Shown here: positions 31,031 to 39,780 of the stretch, one piece after another
Layout: each line of letters opens with the position of its first letter
How positions within the stretch are numbered: the first letter of the stretch is position 1
Assembly (NCBI GenBank): GCA_900539625.1
Contig: UQCW01000021.1
Location: 1-40,662, forward strand
Reading direction: 5' to 3'
Source: an uncultured Prevotella sp.
Lineage (GTDB): Bacteria; Bacteroidota; Bacteroidia; Bacteroidales; Bacteroidaceae
Length of the DNA stretch: 40,662 nt
Position numbers and translations under genes: made by a program
The notes under the pieces: model-generated
What the model saw: the letters and a program-made list of their open reading frames with translations, nothing else
The model's database searches: none
Told to the model about the DNA's origin: nothing

Positions 31031-33925
31031 ATGAAACATATAGCAAGGCATTTAATCGTGTTTATTCTGTTGTCCTTTTGTGGATGTGCAGTCTTGTCAG
31101 CCCAGTCAAAGACGAAAACGGTTTGTCTGTACGGCACCGTTCACAACAGGATGACGGGCGAACTCCTCTCCGGCGTTAAGGCCGAATTGATGACCAGCGA
31201 CAGCTCCGTCGTTGGAGATTGTTGCACCGAGAAATACTTTCAGGTCGGAAACACCCTCTGCCCTTGGTATTTCTATGTTCCTAAAAAAGAGGCTCAATAC
31301 ATCCTCAAACTTTCCAAGGAAGGCTATGAAACCCTTTATAAGGACATCACTTACGAGCCGAGAGGGAACAAGGGCATTATTATTTTTGAAAAGACATACC
31401 TTAAATATGCCCCCAAAGAGCGCGTGCTGGGTGCGGCGACCGTGACAGCAACCCGTGTGAAGTTCTATACGAAGAAAGACACCGTGGTGTTCAACGCCGA
31501 TGCGTTTGAGATGGCCGAAGGCTCTATGCTCGATGCGCTTATCAAGCAGTTGCCTGGCGTCGAACTGAGAGATAACGGACAAATCTATGTGAACGGACGT
31601 TTCGTGGAAAGCCTGCTGCTGAACGGAGAGAATTTCTTTGACAAGGACAGAAATGTGATGCTTGAAAATCTGCCTTCGTATATGGTCAACAATGTGAAGG
31701 TCTATGAACGGTTGGGGGAGAAGAGCCGATTGATGAAGCGCGACATGGACGACAAGTCTTATGTGATGGACATCAATCTGAAGAAACATTACAGCATCGG
31801 ATGGATTGGGAACGCGGAGGGCGGAGCCGGAACGAGAGACCGCTATTTGGGACGCTTCTTTGCTCTGCGTTTCACACGGCAGTCGCGCGTGAGCCTTTTC
31901 GGGAACATGAACAACCTCAATGAGACGCGCAAGCCTGGGCAGAACGGTGACTGGTCGCCCGGAAATGTTCGGCAGGGACAGAATGCACACAAAATCTTCG
32001 GGCTGGACTATATGGTGAATGACAGGCGGACGAGATACAAGCTGGAGGGATGGGCCAAAGCAGAACACGACAATCTGACGGCTTTGGAACAGACGACTGG
32101 CGAAGCCTTCATGCCGAATGGCAATGTCTATAAGCGCAGTGGTAATCACGAATCGCAGAGCGTCACCAGTTTGGCCTCCTTCCATAATTGGCTTTTCCAC
32201 AACGACCTGACGGTGCTCAAGGTAGCCCCCTATGTGCTGTATGAGAAGAAGAAAAAGCGCGGCAACAGTTATTCGGCGGCATTGAATCAGGATTTGAACA
32301 ATCTGTCTGGTCTGACGGACAGCCTGTTTTCGGGGTCGTCGGAGTGGCTGCGCAATGCCGTGATAAATCGTGCGAAGAATGAGGACATGCAGAAGTCCGA
32401 CAAGCTCTTTACGACAGCGACAGCCTCTTTCACCCAGGATTTGAAGTATTTCAGCGGTTTTATAGATGCCGAGGGATATATCAGTTATAAGAAGGAACAC
32501 TTTGAGCGCTTCAACCATTATCAGCTTGACTATCCGTCGGCGGCTGGGCAGACGGGTGAGACCAAAAATCGTTATTACAAATCCCCTTCGGAAATGTTCA
32601 GCTATTATGGCCGGGCTGATTTCTGGTATTGGCTACCCTGCAATTTCGCGTTGGTGCCTTCTTATAAATATCGCGTGTTAAACACCCGCAATGACAACAT
32701 GATTTACCGTTTGGAACAGTTGGACGGATGGGGTTCTGGCAAAGAACTGGGTGCGCTGCCTTCGGAATGGGAATATCTCTCCACTTTGGACAAGGGGAAC
32801 AGCTATAACCGGGAGCAGAATACCCAGGAGCATACCATTTCGATGAAAATCAATGGCAACCACCTGATTCTGAATAACAAGGTGCGGTTTGAAGCCTATG
32901 CGGAATTTCCAGTTGTGCTGACCCGTCGCAAGCTTGATTATGTGCGTGCAAATATCGACACGGTGCTGACGAAGCAAGTTGCGGCCTTCAATCCGTTTGT
33001 GAGAACGTCTTTTATTTGGCACGACTGGAAGCGCCGTATTGACATTGAATACGATGTAGACACCAAATTGTATGGACTATCCCAGACGCTCGATATCCGT
33101 TCTGATGATGACCCGCTGAGAGTGACGCTCGGCAATGGGCGTCTGAAAAATTCCGTAGCGCACCAGTTGGACGTTTCCTACACGAACAACAGCAACCGCA
33201 AACAGCGTTTCTTCAATGCGGGAGTGAAATACAACGCCGTGCGCAACCAAATTGGCTACTCCTCTGAGTACAACCGCGCAACGGGTGTCTACACTTATCG
33301 CCCTGTCAACATCAACGGCAATTACAGCGTTGGGGGAAACGTGAATTACAGCATGGCGCTCGACAGAAAGCGGCGCTGGAACCTCTCGACTACCACTTCT
33401 GCGCAGCTGCACAACAATGTGGACCTCATTACCGTGACTGGTTCTGACACCAATCCGCGCAGCAAGGTGAAGACCCTGTTCTTGAACGAGACGGTGAAGA
33501 TTGACCACCGTTTTGGCCGTCAGAAAGTCGGGGCGAAGGCAGGGTGCAGCTGGCGCAACGCCACCAGTGCGCGTGAGGATTTCGCCACCGTCAACGCCGC
33601 CAACTTCAACTATGGCCTGACTGGACAATTTGAACTCCCCTGCGGCTTCCAGCTCTTCACTGACATCACGATGTACAGCCGCCGCGGATATGAGAGCCGC
33701 GAGATGAACACCGACGAACTGGTGTGGAACGCCCGCCTCTCGAAGCAGGTGTGGAAGAAACGCCTCACGCTTGCGCTCGAAGGCTTCGACATCCTGCACA
33801 ACCTCTCCGCCGTGACGCATACATTGAACGGTCAGGGTCGCACAGAGACCTACCGCAACGTGATTCCGAGCTACGGCATGCTACATGTCATTTATCGGTT
33901 GAACGTGCAGCCGAAGAAGAAGTGA
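31031..33925 (+). CDS. Outer-membrane beta-barrel protein 1 (TonB-receptor-like)
   Basis: The 964-aa protein has a signal peptide (MKHIARHLIVFILLSFCGCA, cleaved about LSAQ), then a carboxypeptidase-regulatory-like fold (LYGTVHNRMTGELLSGVKAE) and a plug-like segment (MLDALIKQLPGVELRDNGQI, INGR-type NGRFVESLLLNGENFF). A long C-terminal barrel of alternating Tyr/Asn/Arg strands ends in YGMLHVIYRLNVQPKKK. This is the OMP_b-brl_3/TonB-dependent-receptor-like architecture common in Bacteroidetes. No SusD partner or TonB box is recognised, so the substrate is unknown. The ATG at 31031 is preferred because the upstream TTG lies in a repeat. It is a mosaic paralogue of the gene at 34846. Confidence 0.85.
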   Translation: MKHIARHLIVFILLSFCGCAVLSAQSKTKTVCLYGTVHNRMTGELLSGVKAELMTSDSSVVGDCCTEKYFQVGNTLCPWYFYVPKKEAQYILKLSKEGYETLYKDITYEPRGNKGIIIFEKTYLKYAPKERVLGAATVTATRVKFYTKKDTVVFNADAFEMAEGSMLDALIKQLPGVELRDNGQIYVNGRFVESLLLNGENFFDKDRNVMLENLPSYMVNNVKVYERLGEKSRLMKRDMDDKSYVMDINLKKHYSIGWIGNAEGGAGTRDRYLGRFFALRFTRQSRVSLFGNMNNLNETRKPGQNGDWSPGNVRQGQNAHKIFGLDYMVNDRRTRYKLEGWAKAEHDNLTALEQTTGEAFMPNGNVYKRSGNHESQSVTSLASFHNWLFHNDLTVLKVAPYVLYEKKKKRGNSYSAALNQDLNNLSGLTDSLFSGSSEWLRNAVINRAKNEDMQKSDKLFTTATASFTQDLKYFSGFIDAEGYISYKKEHFERFNHYQLDYPSAAGQTGETKNRYYKSPSEMFSYYGRADFWYWLPCNFALVPSYKYRVLNTRNDNMIYRLEQLDGWGSGKELGALPSEWEYLSTLDKGNSYNREQNTQEHTISMKINGNHLILNNKVRFEAYAEFPVVLTRRKLDYVRANIDTVLTKQVAAFNPFVRTSFIWHDWKRRIDIEYDVDTKLYGLSQTLDIRSDDDPLRVTLGNGRLKNSVAHQLDVSYTNNSNRKQRFFNAGVKYNAVRNQIGYSSEYNRATGVYTYRPVNINGNYSVGGNVNYSMALDRKRRWNLSTTTSAQLHNNVDLITVTGSDTNPRSKVKTLFLNETVKIDHRFGRQKVGAKAGCSWRNATSAREDFATVNAANFNYGLTGQFELPCGFQLFTDITMYSRRGYESREMNTDELVWNARLSKQVWKKRLTLALEGFDILHNLSAVTHTLNGQGRTETYRNVIPSYGMLHVIYRLNVQPKKK

Positions 33926-33981
33926 GGTGGGGTAGGCTGAAATATAATAAATAAGTAATAACCTGCCAGTAACGTTTTTCC

Positions 33982-34006
33982 GCGCTTCCGTCGGTGCATT
34001 TTTTTT
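33982..34006 (+). terminator. Terminator of beta-barrel gene 1
   Basis: GCGCT and GGTGC pair using wobble pairs around a 6-nt loop, followed by ATTTTTTTT. It lies 57 bp past the stop codon and corresponds to the stronger hairpin at 29955. Confidence 0.55.
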
Positions 34007-34437
34007 GTTTCTTCAAATGCTTGATAATAAATTGTTTAGATAGCTAAAGGTGAAGTCGAGTGAAGTAAGAGTGAAGTGAAAAATTTGGAATTTTATGCAA
34101 ATTGGCTTTAACTTTGTCGGCGATACCAATTGACGGTGTTTGCAACACTGTGGAGCGGTTTTCCTCGCATGCTGGTGTGTCGCGGTGCCTGCATTGCAGT
34201 GCGCTTTGCCCGCAAGGTGACGGGAAACTGTCTGTCGCGGAGAGAAAATGAGGGGCGGAAACGTCCTGCTGAAGCGGAAAAACGTCGGAAAAACGTCCGG
34301 CAAAGCAATTTTTTCTTTCATTCCTTCACGCCGCCTAATCCACTGATTGATATAGAGGTAGGTGCGTTTTGTGAGTAAAATGTGAACGGGATGTGAATGG
34401 CGCTTGAAAAGTGTGAACAAAGTGTTAACGAGAATCC

Positions 34438-34468
34438 TTGGCGGCTTCATCTTGTTTCGCTAATTTTG
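34438..34468 (+). promoter_or_regulatory. Promoter of beta-barrel gene 2
   Basis: Same as in copy 1: TTGG and TAATTTTG separated by 19 bp, preceded by the same phased TGTGAAC array (about 34370-34429). The leader to 34846 would be about 370 nt. Confidence 0.6.
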
Positions 34469-34510
34469 TGCAGACCTTAAGCAAAGGTGAAAGACAAACC
34501 GACAGATATA

Positions 34511-34537
34511 ATGATGGAAACCACCATCACAATATAA
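34511..34537 (+). promoter_or_regulatory. Tiny Thr/Ile-rich ORF, possible leader peptide, copy 2
   Basis: Identical to the ORF at 30493 (MMETTITI), with the same distance to the promoter and the same following hairpins. Confidence 0.35.
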
Positions 34538-34742
34538 ACGACTGCTCCACGTGCGGCTTTTCGTCTCGGGAGCGTATCCAGTTCTAATTCCGTCATTTCT
34601 CTCGAAAGTGAGATGAGAAGGGGCGTCGTGGCGTCAGAGATTATGGTTAGAATAACTAAGCCCGGCGCCCTGCTTCTCTTTCACGCTGACGGCCGTTGGC
34701 ATCTTCATGATGCGACGCGGGGCGGTCGTGTTCTTTCTGGGG

Positions 34743-34827
34743 GGAAGCCCGCTATGCTCCCTCTTACAAATTCCAAAAGCACCAAAATACTGGTCAAAAT
34801 TGGTCAACTTATTCTTTCCCCATTACT
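34743..34827. repeat. Family B palindromic repeat, half copy
   Basis: AAGCCCGCTATGCTCCCTCT followed by TACAAATTCCAAAAGCACCA and TGGTCAAAATTGGTCAACTT to CCCCATTACT is the right half of a family B element, starting at its central core (the complement of GGGAGCATAGCGGGCTT). The left half is missing at the junction with the long repeat. It ends 18 bp before the beta-barrel gene 2 start. Confidence 0.65.
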
Positions 34828-34845
34828 AAAGAAAAACCAAAAGAT

Positions 34846-37752
34846 ATGAATGTAAAAGTAAAAGGATGGACGGCGTTGAAATGTTTGTTGCTTCTCCTCG
34901 CGTTTGTCGTGCAGCATGAGTCTGCGAAGTCTCAGATTAAGAAAAATGAAGCATGGATTTATGGTGCGGTTCTTAATCGTCTGACAGGTGAAACCCTCGT
35001 TGGTGTCAATGCCACACTGATGAAGACGGATAGTACGGTTATTGCTACTTCGGTGACGAGCGAGAATGGGCTGACGGGAAGCACGAAATCTCCGTGGAGT
35101 TTTGTTGTTCCCAAAGAACAGGCAGACTATATCATCAAATTTTCGAAAGAGGGATTCGAAACGGTCTACCGTAACATCACGTATGTACCCAAAAAGGCGA
35201 GCACTTATGTGTTTTTTGACAAGACATATATGATGCGTGTCCGCGAAAGGAAACTGGGCACTGCAATGGTTACAGCCACCCGCGTCAAGTTCTACACCAA
35301 GAAAGACACCCTGGTGTTCAATGCCGATGCCTTCCAGATGGCGGAAGGGTCAATGCTGGACGCTCTCATCAAGCAGTTGCCGGGCGTAGAGCTGAAGGAC
35401 GACGGCCAGATATTCGTGAACGGAAAATATGTGGAGAGCCTTCTGCTCAACGGCGAGAATTTCTTTGACAGAAACCGTAACGTGATGCTTGAGAACCTGC
35501 CTACGTACATGGTCAACAACGTGAAGGTATATGAGAAACAAGGGAAGAAAAGCATACTGACGGGACATGAGATGGACGACAAGGAATATGTGATGGACGT
35601 GCACCTGAAGAAACAGTACAGCATAGGCTGGATTGCCAATGCCGAAGGAGCCGCAGGAACGGATGACCGCTATCTTGGCCGCTTCTTCGCCTTGCGCTTT
35701 ACGCGTCAGTCACGTCTGTCTTTCTACGGAAACATCAACAACATCAACGAGACGCGTAAGCCCGGACAGAACGGCGACTGGTCTCCGAGCAACGTACCCC
35801 AGGGGCAGAAAACACACAAGGCGTTCGGTGCAGACTATCAGGTGAAGGACCGCAAGTCGCGCTTTGACATCAGCGGATGGGCAGAGGTAGGTCACGACGA
35901 TATAACAAGCATTGCCCATACAACAAGCGAGAACTTCCTTCCCGCCGGAAATGAATACGGCCTGAAGTCATCCTGGCAGAAACAGTGTGTGACGGACTTC
36001 AAAACACGGCATAACTGGAATTTCAAGAACGACCATACGAGCTTCAGTGTCACACCTTATCTGTATTACGGAAGGACGCGTGAGAACGGCTTCGACGTTT
36101 CAGCGAATTTCAATCGTGACTGGAAAAATACGGAAAACCTTTTGGACAGCGTGTTCAGCAGCACGTCAGAAACCTTGCTCCGCAGCGTGATAAACAGATA
36201 CAAAAACCGTGACCAGATCAAGAAGAACAATCTCTATACGACAACAAATCTTCACATGATGCACCGCCCGAAAGGTATCGACGCAGCTATTGAGGCTCTG
36301 GGCTTTGTGGAATACCAGGACAAGTCGGAAAAGCGCTTCAACCATTACACGCTCGACCGTCCTGCCGCAGGCTCGGGGACGTCAGACTTCAGAAACCGTT
36401 ATTACAACACTCCGGCGCAGACTATAAGCTACTATGGTCAGGTGAATTTCTGGTATTGGCTCGGCCGCAGTGGTTTATCGTTGATGCCGTCATATAAATA
36501 CCGCGGAGCGCATGTTGAAAAGGACAACGACATATACCGATTGGAGCAGCTTGCTGGCTGGGGAAGCGATGCGGACTTTGGGGCATTGCCATCGGAAAGG
36601 GAATATCTGGAAAGGACGTATGACGCAGGAAACAGTTTCAAACGCGACCAGAAGACATACGAACACACGTTTGACTTTTGCATCAGATATAATCACGAAG
36701 TCGGCAAAGGCAATTTGGGTGCTTATTTAGGTATGCCGGTAAGACTTACGAAGCGAACTTTGGACTACAAGCGCGCAATGATAGATACGCTTTTTTCAAA
36801 GTCGAACACGGATTTCAGTCCGAAAGCCAACATAAGATACAATTGGCATAATTGGAGCCGCAGTGTGGAGCTGTCCTACAATATGTCCACCAAACTTTAC
36901 GACCTCGTGCAGACACTCGATGTCCGTTCAGACGACAACCCCCTGAACGTGACCTTGGGAAATGGCGCATTGAAAAATGCCGTTACCCACAAGGCTTCGC
37001 TTTCATACACGAACAACAGCAGCCGCAAGCAACGCTTCTTCAGTGCTGGCGTTGATTACAGCGCCGTGTGCAACCAAATTGGCTACTCCTCTGAGTACAA
37101 CCGCGCAACGGGTGTCTATACCTACCGTCCCGTGAACGTCAACGGCAACTACACCATTGCCGGAAACGTAAACTACAGCATGGCTCTCGACAAGAAACGC
37201 CGCTGGAACCTCTCGACTACCACTTCTGCACAGTTGTACAATAATGTGGACCTCATTACCGTGACTGGTTCTGACACCAATCCGCGCAGCAAGGTGAAGA
37301 CATTTTTCCTTGGCGAGACGGTCAAGGTTGACTACCGCCTCGGCAGACAGAAAATAGGCGCAAAGCTTGGTTGCAACTGGCGCAACGCCACAAGTGCGCG
37401 TGAGGATTTCGCCACTGTCAATGCCGCCAACTTCAACTATGGCCTGACTGGACAGTTTGAACTCCCCTGCGGCTTCCAATTCTTCACCGACCTGACGATG
37501 TACAGCCGTCGCGGATACGAGGCACACGAGATGAACACCGACGAACTGGTGTGGAACGCCCGCCTCTCGAAACAGGTGTGGAAGAAACGCCTCACGCTTG
37601 CGCTCGAAGGTTTCGACATTCTGCACAACCTCTCCGCCGTGACGCATACATTGAACGGTCAGGGTCGCACGGAGACCTACCGCAATGTGATTCCGAGCTA
37701 CGGCATGCTGCATGTCATTTACCGGTTGAACGTGCAGCCGAAGAAGAAGTGA
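34846..37752 (+). CDS. Outer-membrane beta-barrel protein 2 (TonB-receptor-like)
   Basis: The 968-aa protein shares the architecture of protein 1: signal peptide (MNVKVKGWTALKCLLLLLAF, cleavage about SAKS), regulatory-like domain (IYGAVLNRLTGETLVGVNAT), plug-like segment (MLDALIKQLPGVELKDDGQI) and a long barrel. Similarity to protein 1 is uneven. The N-terminal domain and the middle barrel (about residues 350-680) are clearly diverged. The plug and the last about 230 residues are almost identical, also at DNA level (for example around 37080-37110 and from 37380 on). The C-terminal YRLNVQPKKK is the same. Substrate unknown; a tandem duplicate with its own copy of the leader. Confidence 0.85.
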   Translation: MNVKVKGWTALKCLLLLLAFVVQHESAKSQIKKNEAWIYGAVLNRLTGETLVGVNATLMKTDSTVIATSVTSENGLTGSTKSPWSFVVPKEQADYIIKFSKEGFETVYRNITYVPKKASTYVFFDKTYMMRVRERKLGTAMVTATRVKFYTKKDTLVFNADAFQMAEGSMLDALIKQLPGVELKDDGQIFVNGKYVESLLLNGENFFDRNRNVMLENLPTYMVNNVKVYEKQGKKSILTGHEMDDKEYVMDVHLKKQYSIGWIANAEGAAGTDDRYLGRFFALRFTRQSRLSFYGNINNINETRKPGQNGDWSPSNVPQGQKTHKAFGADYQVKDRKSRFDISGWAEVGHDDITSIAHTTSENFLPAGNEYGLKSSWQKQCVTDFKTRHNWNFKNDHTSFSVTPYLYYGRTRENGFDVSANFNRDWKNTENLLDSVFSSTSETLLRSVINRYKNRDQIKKNNLYTTTNLHMMHRPKGIDAAIEALGFVEYQDKSEKRFNHYTLDRPAAGSGTSDFRNRYYNTPAQTISYYGQVNFWYWLGRSGLSLMPSYKYRGAHVEKDNDIYRLEQLAGWGSDADFGALPSEREYLERTYDAGNSFKRDQKTYEHTFDFCIRYNHEVGKGNLGAYLGMPVRLTKRTLDYKRAMIDTLFSKSNTDFSPKANIRYNWHNWSRSVELSYNMSTKLYDLVQTLDVRSDDNPLNVTLGNGALKNAVTHKASLSYTNNSSRKQRFFSAGVDYSAVCNQIGYSSEYNRATGVYTYRPVNVNGNYTIAGNVNYSMALDKKRRWNLSTTTSAQLYNNVDLITVTGSDTNPRSKVKTFFLGETVKVDYRLGRQKIGAKLGCNWRNATSAREDFATVNAANFNYGLTGQFELPCGFQFFTDLTMYSRRGYEAHEMNTDELVWNARLSKQVWKKRLTLALEGFDILHNLSAVTHTLNGQGRTETYRNVIPSYGMLHVIYRLNVQPKKK

Positions 37753-37779
37753 GGTGGGGTAGGCTGAAATATAATAAGT

Positions 37780-37822
37780 AAGTAGGTGGCCAGAATGCAA
37801 AAATAATTCAGGCTACCTACTT
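37780..37822. repeat. Minimal palindrome related to family A ends
   Basis: AAGTAGGTGGCC and GGCTACCTACTT are inverted repeats with about 19 bp between, downstream of beta-barrel gene 2. The outer AAGTAGGTG matches family A termini; the inner part does not. It may also act as a transcript-end hairpin. Confidence 0.5.
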
Positions 37823-37922
37823 TGCATTTATCCCTCACTCCTCCCCACGCCCCTTCCGTCAAGACTCTCCGTTTTTTTGGAGAAATCTTTCCTAAAACCA
37901 GTGTGCATCATGTTATTTTGCA

Positions 37923-37930
37923 TATCTTTG
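37923..37930 (+). promoter_or_regulatory. Probable promoter of the TPR-HTH gene (-7 element)
   Basis: TATCTTTG matches TAnnTTTG and lies 23 bp before the ATG. A clear -33 TTTG is not seen at the right spacing. Confidence 0.45.
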
Positions 37931-37952
37931 TAATTCAAATTTAGCATCAGTA

Positions 37953-39731
37953 ATGAAACACATCCTATATCCGATACCCGTTCTTCTTCTCATTGTCTGC
38001 TCCTTGGTCTTTAGCCAGTGTAGCAGTCGTGGGCCGTACAATCCGCAGTTGGTACACATCGACAGCCTGCTCAATCAAGAGGATTTGGATACGTCTGCGG
38101 TATCGGCGGCCTTTAGGCGTGTCTCCACATCGTTGGACGGCTTTGATGATGACAACCGGATGTATTACAATCTGCTGACGCAGTTCTATCTGTTTAAAAC
38201 CTACCAGCCCGTTGAGAACGACAGCGTTTTGCGGGCGGTGATTCAGTATTATGGCGACGAAGCGTCGAAAGAAGGACTGCTGGCAAATTATGTCGGTGCG
38301 GGGATGTACTATGACCGTAAGGAATATGAAAAAGCACAGGACTGCGGGTTGAGATTCTTGAGGATGACGGAGAAAACGTCTGATTTCGATATGGTGATGA
38401 AAGCCAAGTGTCATATAACCTTGGGAGATACTTATGAATTCAGGTTGCCTAATAAATATACCTTACATCAGATGGAACAGGCCACGCTTTGTGCTGAACA
38501 AACAACAGACAGTTTGCTGATGGCCGATTGCTATTATGCCCTTTCGCAAGTCCGTAAGGAAGGGGGGGACTATCAGTTGGCGCTGAGGGATGGCAGAAGA
38601 GCGTATGACGTTTATTCTGCGTTGGGCTATCATGACAAGGCTGCATGGGTGTGGCTCCAGCGAGTCAAGTGTAACATTGCTCTCGGCGATTATGACGAGG
38701 CCCAATATTGTCTGCGTATGTTTGAGAAAAATGCTAAGGAAGTGGGAGAGGGACATGTCGTGAAATACGAACTTAATAATGAGACTTACTATTATGTGAA
38801 GGGGTCTCTGTGTGAAAGGACGGGAGCGATTGATTCTGCTTTTATGTATTATTATCGTGAACTGGGTAGCGGAGACGTTGGGTACAAAATGGGGGCGTGT
38901 GACAATCTTCAAAAGCTATATGCCAGTTTGGGACAGCGGGACTCTTCTGATAAGTATAATCAGCTTCATCAGAAATTTCGGAAAGAGATGGACTCTAAGT
39001 ATGACATTTCCACTTTGCTGGAAAAGCAGATTGAATTTGACGCCCATAATCATTTTATGGAATTGTTGCGCTATGTGCTTTATGGTGTTGGCGCAATCGT
39101 GATGACTGTGGGACTTTTCTGGAAGAGGAAGAAGGTGGCGGCAGGATTCGTGGCGCTGTTCTCTTCGTTGAAGAAGAGACGTGCGCAGAAAAAAGGCCAG
39201 GCTTTGGAAACCAGTACTGCCAACGGCGTGTCTGCTTCAAAAGCAGAAAGTTTTGATGTGGAACAGGGAAAAGGAGAGCAGGTCGGTGAGGTGGAGGTTG
39301 AATCTTTAGCCGGTAGTGCAAGTGGGGCGCTGTTGAAACGTTATGAGGCGCAGCTGGGAAATGCCAATGTCGTTCAGGTAGATTATGGGCAGGCTGCAAG
39401 TCTCGTTTATTTTCGCAGGCTCTTGGGGAAAGGAAGGTATCCTTCGGCAGATGATCCGAAATGGTTTTTGCTGTTGAGATATGTGGATGAAAATGATGTG
39501 CGTTTTAGCCGTTTCCTTAAGGATATGCAAAAATCCTTCGGTAGGATAGATTATACGCATATCCGCGTTTGCGTACTTATCAGAGCTGGTTTTCGCCCTT
39601 CCGACATAGCCAGGTTGATGAATGTGTCCGTACAAGCCATTTCCAATATGCGCAAGAAATTGTCTGAAAGGTTGTTTGAGGACTCTACTGCTTCTCCTGA
39701 GAGATTGGATGTTTTTTTAAGGGGCATTTGA
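37953..39731 (+). CDS. TPR lipoprotein with membrane helix and C-terminal HTH domain
   Basis: The 592-aa protein has an N-terminal lipoprotein-like signal (LLLIVCSLVFSQC, lipobox Cys 23), then helical repeats resembling TPRs (about residues 60-340: GMYYDRKEYEKAQDCG, ADCYYALSQVRKEGGDYQLA, VKCNIALGDYDEAQYCLRMF). A membrane helix (about 370-391, LRYVLYGVGAIVMTVGLFW) is followed by a basic stretch (KRKKVAAG), a low-complexity linker and a C-terminal winged or LuxR-like HTH (about 544-570: RAGFRPSDIARLMNVSVQAI). This is the one-component membrane regulator layout seen in Bacteroidetes: sensing outside, DNA binding inside. The adjacent beta-barrel genes are possible targets, by position only. Confidence 0.8.
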   Translation: MKHILYPIPVLLLIVCSLVFSQCSSRGPYNPQLVHIDSLLNQEDLDTSAVSAAFRRVSTSLDGFDDDNRMYYNLLTQFYLFKTYQPVENDSVLRAVIQYYGDEASKEGLLANYVGAGMYYDRKEYEKAQDCGLRFLRMTEKTSDFDMVMKAKCHITLGDTYEFRLPNKYTLHQMEQATLCAEQTTDSLLMADCYYALSQVRKEGGDYQLALRDGRRAYDVYSALGYHDKAAWVWLQRVKCNIALGDYDEAQYCLRMFEKNAKEVGEGHVVKYELNNETYYYVKGSLCERTGAIDSAFMYYYRELGSGDVGYKMGACDNLQKLYASLGQRDSSDKYNQLHQKFRKEMDSKYDISTLLEKQIEFDAHNHFMELLRYVLYGVGAIVMTVGLFWKRKKVAAGFVALFSSLKKRRAQKKGQALETSTANGVSASKAESFDVEQGKGEQVGEVEVESLAGSASGALLKRYEAQLGNANVVQVDYGQAASLVYFRRLLGKGRYPSADDPKWFLLLRYVDENDVRFSRFLKDMQKSFGRIDYTHIRVCVLIRAGFRPSDIARLMNVSVQAISNMRKKLSERLFEDSTASPERLDVFLRGI

Positions 39732-39780
39732 TAATCCTACTTCATCGTTGGCGTTTTGAGATAACGATAGAAACAATGAA

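Larger units (their letters stand above)
33958..34742 (+). repeat. Long direct repeat, copy 2 (leader of beta-barrel gene 2)
   Basis: This 785-bp partner of 29931-30724 starts 33 bp past the stop of beta-barrel gene 1. It has three GTGAAGT units instead of four. The last about 366 bp read as identical to copy 1. It ends at the junction with a truncated family B repeat. No gene is called in this 920-bp gap; the minus-strand open frame (145 codons) mirrors the one in copy 1 and is treated as spurious. Confidence 0.9.

Noticed and set aside
31106..32518. 470-codon minus-strand ORF inside beta-barrel gene 1
   Set aside because: It is a shadow of a strongly supported outer-membrane protein gene; the translation has no recognisable domain.
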